The notes under the pieces were generated by a model. It had not been told where the DNA came from, made no database searches, and saw only the letters and a list, made by a program, of their open reading frames with translations. A DNA stretch of 64,000 nucleotides, taken from the NCBI RefSeq assembly GCF_029589495.1, contig NZ_JAAIVF010000001.1:558001-622000 (forward strand). Direction: 5' to 3'. Shown here one piece after another: positions 53,545-61,155 of this stretch; the first letter of the stretch is position 1; every line of letters starts with the position of its first letter. Source of the stretch: Speluncibacter jeojiensis (lineage in GTDB: Bacteria; Actinomycetota; Actinomycetes; Mycobacteriales; Mycobacteriaceae). The position numbers and the translations under genes were made by a program.

Positions 53545-53985
53545 TCAGGATGCGGCGCCCTCAGCCGCGCGCACGTACAGCAGGCCGTCCCGCTCGCCGG
53601 TCACCCACGCACGCACCGGGAGGAGTTTGGGGGAACCACCGATGCATCGACCGCTGCCATCCCAGCGCCACTGGTGGACCGGGCAGTCGATCGCGTCCCC
53701 GACCACCCTGCCGCCACGCAGATCGCCGCCCATGTGCGGACAGCGCGCATCGAGAATCCGGACGGCCCCGGCGCGGCCGGCGAACGCCACGAGGTCAGTG
53801 CCGAAGGCTCGCACGCCGTGCGCGTTGCCGTCCCGAAAGCTCTCGGCCGGCCCAAGGCAGTGCCATCGCGCCCCGCCACCGGGTCCGGTTGCCGGCACAC
53901 CACCCGGTCCTCGCCCCGGCACCGCGCCGGACGCCGCAGCCGCAACCGCGAGCACCCCATCCGCGCCCGCCACCGCCTCGGCCAC
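53545..53985 (-). CDS. Rieske [2Fe-2S] ferredoxin-like protein
   Basis: The C-terminal 100 of 146 residues form a Rieske domain with the two ligand pairs CPHMGG and CPVHQWRWDGSG, about residues 91-96 and 110-121, giving a [2Fe-2S] centre. The first 40 residues are Ala/Gly/Pro-rich and not conserved-looking. GTG 53985 shares one base with the crotonase stop (TAGTG), the reason for choosing it. Such small Rieske proteins serve as electron carriers or as parts of oxygenases; no oxygenase large subunit is next to it. Confidence 0.82.
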   Translation of the reverse strand: MAEAVAGADGVLAVAAAASGAVPGRGPGGVPATGPGGGARWHCLGPAESFRDGNAHGVRAFGTDLVAFAGRAGAVRILDARCPHMGGDLRGGRVVGDAIDCPVHQWRWDGSGRCIGGSPKLLPVRAWVTGERDGLLYVRAAEGAAS

Positions 53986-54755
53986 TACTTCCCCTGCCAG
54001 ACCGGCGGACGCTTCTCCGCGAACGCGGTCGCGCCCTCGATCGCATCGGCCGAACCGAACACCGGTGCGGTCATCTCGGCCTGCTTCGCGAACGCCTCGT
54101 CCGGCGACCACCCGGCCGCGGCGGCGATCACCTGTTTGGTGGTTGCCACGGCGAGCGGACCGTTCGCGGTGATCCGCTCGGCCAATTCGAACGCCGCCTG
54201 TAGCGCCCCGCCGGGCTCGACGAGCCGGTTGACCAGCCCGAAGCGGTGCGCATCCTCCGCCGACAGGTTGTCGCCGGTCAGCGCCAGCTCCATCGCGATC
54301 TGGTACGGGATCCGCTTGGGCAGACGCAGCAGCCCCCCGCCCACCGCGACCAGGCCCCGCTTGACCTCCGGGATCCCGAACTTCGCCGTCGAGGACGCCA
54401 CGGTCAGATCGCACGCCAGCACCAGCTCGGTCCCACCGGCGAGTGCGTATCCCTCGACCGCCGCGATGATCGGCTTGCGCGGCGGCCCCTCGACGATCCC
54501 GGCGAAGCCTCGGCCCGGCACGATCGGCGCATCGCCGCGCACGAAGGCCTTCAAGTCCATTCCGGCACAAAAGTTTCCGCCCGCGCCCGTCAACACCGCG
54601 ACCGACAGTTCCGGCGACGCGTCCAACTCGTCGAGTGCTGCGGCAATGCCCTGGGCGACCGCGCTGTTCACCGCATTGCGCGCCTCCGGGCGGTTGATCG
54701 TGACGACCAGGACACGATCCCGGCGCTCGGAGAGCACCTCATCGGTCGGTGACAT
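53985..54755 (-). CDS. Enoyl-CoA hydratase/isomerase family protein
   Basis: This 256-residue crotonase has VVTINRPEARNAVNSAVAQG at the start, oxyanion-hole segments GAGGNFCAGMDLKAFVRGD (about 58-76) and EGYALAGGTELVLACDLT (about 101-118), and the catalytic Glu region FGIPEVKRGLVAVGGGLLRL. The first catalytic Glu position is kept (PEVKRG), while the second is not acidic, so the activity may be dehydratase, isomerase or thioester hydrolysis. ATG 54755 has AAGGAG 5 bases upstream. It is coupled to the Rieske gene downstream. Confidence 0.87.
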   Translation of the reverse strand: MSPTDEVLSERRDRVLVVTINRPEARNAVNSAVAQGIAAALDELDASPELSVAVLTGAGGNFCAGMDLKAFVRGDAPIVPGRGFAGIVEGPPRKPIIAAVEGYALAGGTELVLACDLTVASSTAKFGIPEVKRGLVAVGGGLLRLPKRIPYQIAMELALTGDNLSAEDAHRFGLVNRLVEPGGALQAAFELAERITANGPLAVATTKQVIAAAAGWSPDEAFAKQAEMTAPVFGSADAIEGATAFAEKRPPVWQGK

Positions 54756-54788
54756 GGGCACTCCTTCGCAGCCGCAACCTTATTGCGC

Positions 54789-55190
54789 TCACCGTAACCC
54801 GGACAGGTCCGCCGTGACGTCCACCCAGGACACATCGATCGACATGCCCTCGGGAACGACATCGTCGCCGAGCAACCGGACGACCACCGTGCGCACCACG
54901 TCGCGGATCTCGTCGGACACCTCGAGCAACCGGTCGCCGTACCGCCCGGCGAGGTCGACGTCGACCCCGGTGACCGTCCCGTCGTCCACCCCCACCCGCA
55001 CCGACCGCACACCAGGGCCGAGCGCCCCGATCTCCGGGGCGAGCATCCCGGCAAGCGCTCGATCGGTCAGGACGATTCCGTCGTCGTCGGTCCGCACCAC
55101 CTGTGCCACACCGTGTGACCGCGCCACTCTCGGCGGACGCGCAGTGGCGGCGCCGATCCGCTCGGATTGGTCTTCAACGTCCGCATCCAC
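54789..55190 (-). CDS. Asp23/Gls24-like protein, divergent member of the cluster
   Basis: This 133-residue protein has an acidic and Arg-rich leader and then an alpha/beta domain of the Asp23/Gls24 type: DRALAGMLAPEIGALGPGVR (about 54-73), VTGVDVDLAGRYGDRLLEVS and SIDVSWVDVTADLSG at the end. GTG 55190 follows AGAAGGG by 9 bases; an upstream frame to 55322 would cover the divergent promoter. It lies back to back with the main Asp23 operon, 171 bases from it. Confidence 0.72.
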   Translation of the reverse strand: MDADVEDQSERIGAATARPPRVARSHGVAQVVRTDDDGIVLTDRALAGMLAPEIGALGPGVRSVRVGVDDGTVTGVDVDLAGRYGDRLLEVSDEIRDVVRTVVVRLLGDDVVPEGMSIDVSWVDVTADLSGLR

Positions 55191-55361
55191 CTGCGTCGTC
55201 CCTTCTGAATGGTTCTCCCGACACGGTGCCACAATCGGACCCTGCGCAGGCGCACCCGGCGCACCGGCACACCCGGAAATCGGGCGAAACATGCCGAGAT
55301 AACTAGAGTTACGGGTAACCACCGCGACGACCGGAACCGAACACGAAGGAGCGCATCGCAG

Positions 55362-55829
55362 ATGTCCACCGCTTCAGAAGGCTCCGCACCGGTCCGCCGG
55401 GCGCAGGTAGCGGGCACCGGATCGACCGAGCTCGTCACCAGTCAGGGACGCACGATCATCGCCGACACCGTGGTGTCGAAGATCGCCGGTGTGGCCACGC
55501 GGGAGATCGACGGCGTCCACGGACTCGGCGGCGGCACCTCCCGCGTCGTCGGTGCGCTGCGTGAGCGCATCCCGGGCGCACGGGTCAACCACGGTCAGGG
55601 CGTCGACGTCGAGGTCGGCGAGCGACAGGCCGCCATCGACATCGGCATCGTCGCCGACTACGGCGTGGCGATCAACGAACTCGCTGCGGCGATCCGACGC
55701 AACGTCATCGCCGCCGTCGAACGGATGACCGGGCTCGAGGTCACCGAGGTCAACGTCACCGTCTACGACATCTTCCTCGACGAGGACGATGCGGGAGACC
55801 ACGCCGACGCGAAGCCGCGCGTCCAGTGA
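55362..55829 (+). CDS. Asp23/Gls24 family envelope stress response protein
   Basis: This 155-residue protein is the most typical Asp23 (DUF322) member here: IIADTVVSKIAGVATREIDG (about residues 34-53), VHGLGGGTSRVVGAL and VEVGERQAAIDIGIVADYGV (about 85-104), ending in the conserved VTEVNVTVYDIF. Asp23 in Staphylococcus aureus is a membrane-associated protein held by AmaP, and loss causes a cell-wall stress response. ATG 55362 has AAGGAG 11 bases upstream. It heads an overlapping operon with AmaP-like genes. Confidence 0.9.
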   Translation: MSTASEGSAPVRRAQVAGTGSTELVTSQGRTIIADTVVSKIAGVATREIDGVHGLGGGTSRVVGALRERIPGARVNHGQGVDVEVGERQAAIDIGIVADYGVAINELAAAIRRNVIAAVERMTGLEVTEVNVTVYDIFLDEDDAGDHADAKPRVQ

Positions 55830-56122
55830 GCGCCCCCGAGGCGACGCCGTCGGCCGCCGCGCAGATCGCGGCTGCCGCCCTGGCCGTCCCCGGCGTGGCG
55901 GAGTTGCACGGCGGGGCGTTCGGCGAGATCGCCACCTACCTGCCCGGTGAACGCGTCGTGGGGGTCACCGTCGGCGACGCCGGTGCGCGCGTGCACATCA
56001 CCGTCTACTCGGACCAGGACGTCCGCGAGGTCGCCGCCGCCGTGCGGCGCGACGTCGAGGCCGCCACCGGCCTCAAAGCGGTGGTGACCGTCGAGGATGT
56101 CATTCATCCGGGTGACGACTGA
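55826..56122 (+). CDS. Small Asp23/Gls24-like protein
   Basis: This 98-residue protein starts at a GTG that overlaps the preceding stop (GTGA). It repeats the Asp23 pattern in short form: AAALAVPGVAELHGG (about 16-30), VVGVTVGDAGARVHITVYS (about 44-62) and a last strand VVTVEDV. It keeps the VPGV and charged helix (REVAAAVRRDVEAATG) features. Probably a partner of the full-length Asp23 protein. Confidence 0.78.
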   Translation: MSAPEATPSAAAQIAAAALAVPGVAELHGGAFGEIATYLPGERVVGVTVGDAGARVHITVYSDQDVREVAAAVRRDVEAATGLKAVVTVEDVIHPGDD

Positions 56123-56140
56123 GTCGGTACGGGAGCGCTG

Positions 56141-56569
56141 ATGGATCATCGGTCGGACGAGCAGCTGCGGGCACAACGCCGGGCGGCGATCAAGGCCACC
56201 CACCCCGACCGCGGTGGTGACCCGGACCGGTTGATCGCGGCTCTGGCCGAGTTCGACGACCGAACCGCTCCAGGGACGAGCCGAGAGCACCAGGCGAACC
56301 GGGAACACGCGGCAAGCCGACAACAACCGGCAGTCCGAGACCGACAGTTGCGCGGAGAACAACAACCGGGCCGGGATCAACCGTGGCGCCGGACCCACTC
56401 GTCACGCGCCGGCCTCGTGCGGCGGCCCGGCCACCGCACGGGCCGGCCGGTGACCGTCCGCCTGCGGGCCGTGGTGCGCGACCTGCGCACCGCACTGCCC
56501 CGCGGATGCCCCGGCAGCATCCGCTTCATCGACATCACAGACCGCCCCACCGCGGAGGAAACCTCATGA
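56141..56569 (+). CDS. Short J-domain-like protein in the Asp23 operon
   Basis: The first 40 of 142 residues contain the HPD motif of DnaJ proteins in a short helical frame (QLRAQRRAAIKATHPDRGGD, residues 8-27). A usual J domain has about 70 residues, so this one is reduced to the helix II, HPD and helix III part. The rest is Arg/Gln-rich and basic, with VTVRLRAVVRDLRTALPRG near the end. Whether it still stimulates DnaK is doubtful. Its stop overlaps the start of the next gene by 4 bases. Confidence 0.65.
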   Translation: MDHRSDEQLRAQRRAAIKATHPDRGGDPDRLIAALAEFDDRTAPGTSREHQANREHAASRQQPAVRDRQLRGEQQPGRDQPWRRTHSSRAGLVRRPGHRTGRPVTVRLRAVVRDLRTALPRGCPGSIRFIDITDRPTAEETS

Positions 56570-56745
56570 ACAACACCACCATCGGACTGTTCACCGGTCT
56601 GCTGCTCGCCCTCGCCGCGGTGTTCGGCGGCTTCGGCGGCTTCCTCCTGGCCCTGGGACTCGGCATCGTGGGGGCACTGCTCGGTGCCCACCGGGACGGC
56701 ATCATCGACCTGGGCTCGCTGCTGCGCAGCCGCGGTCGTGGCTGA
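56566..56745 (+). CDS. Small DUF2273-like membrane protein
   Basis: This 59-residue protein is mostly two hydrophobic segments (TIGLFTGLLLALAAVFGGFG and FLLALGLGIVGALLGAHRDG) with a basic tail SLLRSRGRG. DUF2273 proteins of this size and form are typical companions of Asp23 and AmaP genes. ATG 56566 overlaps the preceding stop (ATGA) and GCGGAGGAAAC stands at ribosome-binding distance. Likely an inner-membrane partner of the Asp23 proteins. Confidence 0.8.
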   Translation: MNNTTIGLFTGLLLALAAVFGGFGGFLLALGLGIVGALLGAHRDGIIDLGSLLRSRGRG

Positions 56746-57262
56746 GTCCTCCGCCGCGGACGCCCCGGAACCCGATCCGGGCGAGCGCGGGGGCCTGACC
56801 GTCAAGGAACGGGTCGTCGACAAGATCGCCGTCCGCGCCGCACTGTCGGTACCCGGGGTGGTCCGGCAGGGCAGCGGTCTGTCCCGGCTCACCGGGCGCG
56901 AACTGCCGCGCACACTGTCGGTGGTCACCGGCGGCGCGGTGGCGGTGGGCGTCCACATCGCGGTCGCCTGGCAGTGCTCACTGGCCCAGGTTGCGGATAG
57001 CGTCCAGCGTGCGGTGACCGACCAGTTGCGGACCTTCGCGGGACTTCCGGTGTCCCGGGTCGACGTGTCGATCGTGGCGATGGTGCCGCCGGAGCAGCCG
57101 GACCTGCCGGACCTGCCGGCCCCGACCGACGCCGGACCGACCCAGCCCGGTCCCACCGAGCCCGACCCTGCCGAGCCCGACCTCGGTACACCCGATCCCA
57201 CCGCATCCGACCGAACCGAACCGCCGCGCCCGACCGACACCGCGGAAGGAGCACCGGCATGA
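56738..57262 (+). CDS. Asp23-like protein with a proline-rich tail
   Basis: This 174-residue protein starts at GTG 56738, 8 bases inside the preceding gene. Residues about 20-112 have the Asp23 pattern: VKERVVDKIAVRAALSVPGV, VAVGVHIAVAWQCSLAQVAD and VSRVDVSIVAMVPPEQ. The last 60 residues are Pro/Asp/Thr/Glu-rich (TQPGPTEPDPAEPDLGTPDP), probably unstructured. The next gene overlaps its stop by 4 bases. Confidence 0.75.
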   Translation: MAESSAADAPEPDPGERGGLTVKERVVDKIAVRAALSVPGVVRQGSGLSRLTGRELPRTLSVVTGGAVAVGVHIAVAWQCSLAQVADSVQRAVTDQLRTFAGLPVSRVDVSIVAMVPPEQPDLPDLPAPTDAGPTQPGPTEPDPAEPDLGTPDPTASDRTEPPRPTDTAEGAPA

Positions 57263-57804
57263 GCTCACCACGCCCCGGCGCACCGGCGCCGACCGGCAAC
57301 CCGGCCGCCGCCCCGGTGGCGATCCTGTTCGGACTCGGTCTGCTGGTACTCGCCGCGATCTGCGTGCGGGACCTGCTCATCGCCACCGGCGCAATCGGCG
57401 GCAGCGGCTGGCTGGCGACGGCGTTCCGCTGGGTGGCCCGGCTGCGGTGGCACGACTGGATGCTGCCGGCGGCGATCGTCGCGGTGCTCGTCGGGCTCGC
57501 GTTGCTGTTCGCCGCCGTCAAGCCCCGCCCGCACACTCACCTGTCGCTGACCTCCCCCGCCGGGGTGTGGCTCCGTCCGACCGACCTGGCCCGCCTGTGC
57601 AGTGGCCGCGCCCGCACCGTGGCCGGCGTGCTCAGCGCCACCACCGCCGTCAGCCGCAAGCGGGCCGTCGTCTCGGTGACCGTCGGCGCTCCCGCAGCGC
57701 CAGATCTCGAGGATCAGGTCCGCGCGGCGGTCTCCGCCGGCCTCACCGCGCTGGTCCACACGCCCGAACTGCGCATCGCCATCACGGAGCAGGAGGCGTC
57801 GTGA
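57259..57804 (+). CDS. DUF6286 family membrane protein
   Basis: This 181-residue protein has two membrane helices (VAILFGLGLLVLAAICVRDL, about 20-39, and LPAAIVAVLVGLALLFAAVK) and a C-terminal soluble domain with WLRPTDLARLCSGRARTVAG and VVSVTVGAPAAPDLEDQVRA. The two-helix hairpin plus Asp23-like domain is the arrangement of AmaP-type anchors and of DUF6286 proteins found in actinobacterial Asp23 clusters. Both ends overlap neighbours. Confidence 0.78.
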   Translation: MSSPRPGAPAPTGNPAAAPVAILFGLGLLVLAAICVRDLLIATGAIGGSGWLATAFRWVARLRWHDWMLPAAIVAVLVGLALLFAAVKPRPHTHLSLTSPAGVWLRPTDLARLCSGRARTVAGVLSATTAVSRKRAVVSVTVGAPAAPDLEDQVRAAVSAGLTALVHTPELRIAITEQEAS

Positions 57805-58361
57805 ACCGGATCCTCGCCGGCGTCGACCGCCTGCTGGTGGTGCTGGCCGGTCTGGCCTTGGTACTCGGCGGCGCGTTCGCGCTGGCCTACCGCTTCGGCG
57901 TCCCGTTCACGCACGACTGGATGCGGCACATGAACCGGCTCTGGTACTACACCGCGCCGGACCAGAACTGGTGGCCGTACGCGCTGGGCATCGCGGCTGT
58001 GCTCACGGCGTTCGCGGGCGTCGCACTGCTGGCGACGAACCTGTCCCGTCGCCGCACCGACGAGGCCGTGCTCGACGACAACACCCTCGGCACATTGACG
58101 TTCGAGCCGTCCGCCCTGGCATGCGTGCTCGCCGCCACCCTCTCGGCCGCGCCGGGGGTCCGCGAGGCGAAGGCCGGCGCCCGCAATCAGCGCGGCACAC
58201 CGACCATCTCGATCACGCTGATCGCCGAACCGGGCACCGACATCCACGACCTGACCGCACTGGCCGAGCGGACCACCCGGCACCTCGACGAGTCGATCGG
58301 CCCGGTCCCGCTGGCGACCCGGTATTTCGTGCAGTACGAGCGGCCCGAACGGGTCCGGTGA
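57801..58361 (+). CDS. amaP: AmaP-like alkaline shock membrane anchor protein
   Basis: This 186-residue protein starts at GTG 57801 (GTGA overlap). Two helices (LLVVLAGLALVLGGAFALAY, about 11-30, and YALGIAAVLTAFAGVALLAT, about 59-78) bracket an outer loop rich in Trp and Tyr (NRLWYYTAPDQNWWPY). The C-terminal domain contains VREAKAGARNQRGTPTISIT and resembles Asp23-interacting domains. In S. aureus AmaP recruits Asp23 to the membrane; the same role is inferred here. The symbol is by analogy. It closes the operon. Confidence 0.75.
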   Translation: MNRILAGVDRLLVVLAGLALVLGGAFALAYRFGVPFTHDWMRHMNRLWYYTAPDQNWWPYALGIAAVLTAFAGVALLATNLSRRRTDEAVLDDNTLGTLTFEPSALACVLAATLSAAPGVREAKAGARNQRGTPTISITLIAEPGTDIHDLTALAERTTRHLDESIGPVPLATRYFVQYERPERVR

Positions 58362-58436
58362 CCTCGCCCCCGGCCGGGCGGCGGGCAGTTCCCGCCCGCG
58401 TGCCCCGGCGCCGGGCCGGATGACAGAATCAGGCAC

Positions 58437-59237
58437 ATGCCGATCACCGAACTCAACGGAATCCGACTGAGCTACCAGGTCCACGGGACCGGCCCCCTCG
58501 TCGTCATGGTCATGGGCACCGGGAGCCCGGGCCGGGTGTGGAGCGTGCACCAGGTCCCCGCGCTGGTCGCGGCCGGCTATCAGGTCGTCACCGTCGACAA
58601 CCGGGGCATCGCCCCCACCGACGAGTGCGCGGGCGGCTTCACCATCGACGACATGGTCCGCGACGTCGCCGCGTTGATCGAGCACCTCGGCGGCCCGGCC
58701 CGCGTGGTCGGCACCTCGATGGGCTCGCGGATCACCCAGGAACTCGCGCTGGCACGCCCCGACCTGGTGTCGAAGGCGGTCATGCTGGCGACCTACGGGC
58801 GTCAGAGCGTGTTCCAGGAGCGGCTCGGCGAGGGCGAGAAGGCACTGATCGACGAGGCGGTGGAACTGCCGGCCAAGTACCGGGCCGCGGTCACCGCGAT
58901 CCTGAACCTGTCCCCCGCCACCCTCGAGGACCCGGCGTCGATCCGCGACTGGCTGGACATCTTCGAGTTCTCCGGATCCGCGCAGACGCCGGGCCTGCGC
59001 GCGCAGATGAACGTCGACCGCGGCATCGACCGGATCCAGGCCTACCGGCAGATCTCGGTGCCGTGCCTGGTCGTCGGGTTCGGCGACGACCGGATGACGC
59101 CGACCTACCTGGGCCGCGAGGTCGCCGAGGCGATCCCCGGCGCGCGTTACGAGGAGATCCCGGACTGCGGGCACTACGGCTACCTGGAGCGCCCGGAGGC
59201 GGTCAACAAGTTGCTCGTCGACTATCTGGCGGACTGA
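58437..59237 (+). CDS. Alpha/beta hydrolase
   Basis: This 266-residue protein has the alpha/beta hydrolase fold without a signal peptide. The oxyanion region is VVMVMGTGSPGRVW (about residues 22-35), the nucleophile elbow is VVGTSMGSRITQEL with Ser near 94, and the C-terminal His lies in PDCGHYGYLERPE, with the acid probably in FGDDRMTP. The set looks complete. Members of this type hydrolyse esters or act in secondary metabolism, but no substrate can be named. It is 75 bases after the Asp23 operon and ends before a strong hairpin. Confidence 0.88.
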   Translation: MPITELNGIRLSYQVHGTGPLVVMVMGTGSPGRVWSVHQVPALVAAGYQVVTVDNRGIAPTDECAGGFTIDDMVRDVAALIEHLGGPARVVGTSMGSRITQELALARPDLVSKAVMLATYGRQSVFQERLGEGEKALIDEAVELPAKYRAAVTAILNLSPATLEDPASIRDWLDIFEFSGSAQTPGLRAQMNVDRGIDRIQAYRQISVPCLVVGFGDDRMTPTYLGREVAEAIPGARYEEIPDCGHYGYLERPEAVNKLLVDYLAD

Positions 59238-59248
59238 CCCCGCCGGGT

Positions 59249-59283
59249 CCGCACGGGGCGCGCCGCGAACGCGCCCCGTGCGG
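59249..59283 (+). terminator. Strong hairpin after the hydrolase gene
   Basis: CCGCACGGGGCGCG (59249-59262) and CGCGCCCCGTGCGG (59270-59283) form a perfect 14-bp stem with a 7-base loop, 12 bases after the hydrolase stop. There is no long U-tract. It should end the Asp23/hydrolase transcript before the next plus-strand gene. Confidence 0.75.
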
Positions 59284-59319
59284 TTACCGCGCCGCCGACC
59301 CGGGGTGCATCATGGCAGT

Positions 59320-60012
59320 GTGAATCACGTGCTGGAGGCGGTCGGACAGTACTGGTGGCTGATCTTTGTCTTCGGCGGCACCATCGGTGGTGCATGGAAG
59401 GGCGCGCTGGCGGCCAATCAGCGGCGCATCGACCGCCGCGAGGAGCGCTACCGGCTCAAGCAGCAGACGAAAATCGCGGTGGCACAAGCCAAGGCGCAGA
59501 CGCACATCGACACGCAGACGCAACGCCGTGAGATCGCCAAGGCCGTCGACGAGCACGACCAGACCGATGCGCGCTGGTTCGCCTACGAGATGGATCTGGT
59601 CACGCTGCTCGACTTTCCGATGATGACCGACATGCGCGAGCCGCTGACGGTCGAGTTCCACAAGGCCCGTCGCCGCGCGGACCTGCTGCGGCCCACGGAT
59701 CCGGAGTCGATGGTGGGCGACCAGCCCGCACTGGCCGAATACCGCGAAGCCGTGCACGCCTACGCGATCGCGTTCGACGTCGCCGAGGCGGAGGCGAAGC
59801 GACGACGGCGCGGCAACTTCGCCCCCGCCGAGCAGGACCGGCTGGTGCGTGCACAGCGGCTGCTGCGGCTCGCGCTCGACGACGCCGCCACCGCGCAGGA
59901 GCGGCAGAGCGCGTATCTGAAGGCCCGCAAGGAACTCGACGGGCTGATCGTGCTGCCGTCCTCCGCCCGGGCGCAGCTCGAACATCGCATCGCCGGGCAG
60001 ATCGAGGCCTGA
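59320..60012 (+). CDS. Membrane-anchored coiled-coil protein of unknown function
   Basis: This 230-residue protein starts at GTG 59320 and has one N-terminal hydrophobic segment (YWWLIFVFGGTIGGAW, about residues 11-26). The rest is charged and helical: RRIDRREERYRLKQQTKIAV, then QTQRREIAKAVDEHDQTDAR, and further helices to the C-terminus. It suggests a membrane-anchored coiled coil facing the cytoplasm. Similar proteins occur in Gordonia and relatives, but I do not recognise a named family. It is convergent with the mycolyltransferase-like gene. Confidence 0.75.
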   Translation: MNHVLEAVGQYWWLIFVFGGTIGGAWKGALAANQRRIDRREERYRLKQQTKIAVAQAKAQTHIDTQTQRREIAKAVDEHDQTDARWFAYEMDLVTLLDFPMMTDMREPLTVEFHKARRRADLLRPTDPESMVGDQPALAEYREAVHAYAIAFDVAEAEAKRRRRGNFAPAEQDRLVRAQRLLRLALDDAATAQERQSAYLKARKELDGLIVLPSSARAQLEHRIAGQIEA

Positions 60013-60042
60013 CGCGCGTCGGCACCCGGCGGTGAGCCGTCG

Positions 60043-61155
60043 CTACTTGCGCATGGCCTTGTCGAGGACCGGCCACGCCGCATGCAGATCGTCCTGCCAG
60101 TAGCCCCACGAGTGGGTGCCGTCGTTGCGCAGGTCGTAGGTGGCGGGGATGCCCAGCTGGTTCAGCCGGGTGCGCAACTGCTGGGTGCACTGGCTGGTGG
60201 CCGCCTCGATGACGCCGCCGACCGTCACCTGCTGGACCAGCTTGCCCGGGTCGCCCTGCACGTCCGGCGCGCTCAGGTTCTCGTGAGGCCCGGGCAGGCC
60301 GTTGCCGGACGAGATGTACAGCGTGGTCCCGCGTAGTTTCTCCGCGTTCAGCAGCGGGTCGTTGGCACGCCAGTCCGGGCCGTCGACCGGGCCCCACATG
60401 TTCATGGTGTTCCCGCCACCGCGGGCGTCGACGACGAGTTTGACGTACTGCTGGCCGACCGGTCCGCCGGTGCTCGCGCAGCCGCTGAAGGCCCCCACGC
60501 CTTTGTACAGCCCGGGATCCGACTCGGCCAGGCTCAGCACCGAGGTCCCGGACATCGACAGTCCGGCGATCGAGTTCTTGCCGGTGGTGCCCAGCGCCGA
60601 GTCGATCACCGGCGGCAGTTCCTTGGTGAGGAAGGTCTTCCACTCGTTCTTGCCGAGCACCGGGTCGGGGCGCAGCCAGTCGGTGTAGTAGCTGCTGGCG
60701 CCGCCGATCGGGATGACGACATTGACCTGCTTGCCGGCGAAGAAGCTCACCACGTCGGTTCGGTGTTCCCAGTCGGTGGTGCCGCTCTCGCCGCCGTCGG
60801 CGCCGTTGAGCAGGTACAGCGTCGGGTTCGGCCCGGTGGCGTGGGTGGGGCGGATGAGTTCGAGCTGGATCAGCTTGCCCATCGCCGCCGAGTACACGTA
60901 GGCGTTGAACTGGTTCGCGTTGATCTGCACCACGTGGTCGAGGCGCGACCCGTCGGGCGCCGGCTTGGCCGCGGCCATCATCGCCCGGGTCGACGCGGTG
61001 GGTGCGGGCGGCGCCGCGGGCGCCGTGCCGGGGGCGGGAGCGGCGGTGGGCACCGGTGCGGGCGCCGGCGACGCGCCCGCCGACGTCGCGGTCCCGAGGG
61101 CGGTCGCCACCGCCAACGCGCCCGCGGCAATCGCTCGGCTGTGGCTCACCCTCAT
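60043..61155 (-). CDS. Secreted mycolyltransferase-like esterase (antigen 85 family)
   Basis: This 370-residue protein has a signal peptide (AIAAGALAVATALGTATSAG, about 8-27) and a Pro/Ala-rich linker to about residue 60. The catalytic domain has the nucleophile in SIAGLSMSGTSVLSLAESDP, the antigen-85-like MWGPVDGPDWRANDP and ISSGNGLPGPHE, and the late histidine in RNDGTHSWGYWQDDL. Antigen 85 proteins move mycolic acids between trehalose and arabinogalactan. ATG 61155 shares one base with the NRPS stop (TGATG). PF00756 also holds siderophore esterases such as Fes, so with this NRPS another substrate is possible. Confidence 0.88.
   Translation of the reverse strand: MRVSHSRAIAAGALAVATALGTATSAGASPAPAPVPTAAPAPGTAPAAPPAPTASTRAMMAAAKPAPDGSRLDHVVQINANQFNAYVYSAAMGKLIQLELIRPTHATGPNPTLYLLNGADGGESGTTDWEHRTDVVSFFAGKQVNVVIPIGGASSYYTDWLRPDPVLGKNEWKTFLTKELPPVIDSALGTTGKNSIAGLSMSGTSVLSLAESDPGLYKGVGAFSGCASTGGPVGQQYVKLVVDARGGGNTMNMWGPVDGPDWRANDPLLNAEKLRGTTLYISSGNGLPGPHENLSAPDVQGDPGKLVQQVTVGGVIEAATSQCTQQLRTRLNQLGIPATYDLRNDGTHSWGYWQDDLHAAWPVLDKAMRK

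Noticed and set aside
55308-55319. GTTACGGGTAAC before the Asp23 operon as a SigF-type promoter or operator
   Set aside because: A GGGTAA hexamer is present but I found no matching upstream hexamer at the correct spacing, and the arms are only 5 bp.
60043-61155. Calling the NRPS-linked esterase an enterobactin esterase (Fes)
   Set aside because: The MWGP...ND and NGTHSWGYW-type blocks and signal peptide match antigen 85 more closely; Fes is cytoplasmic.
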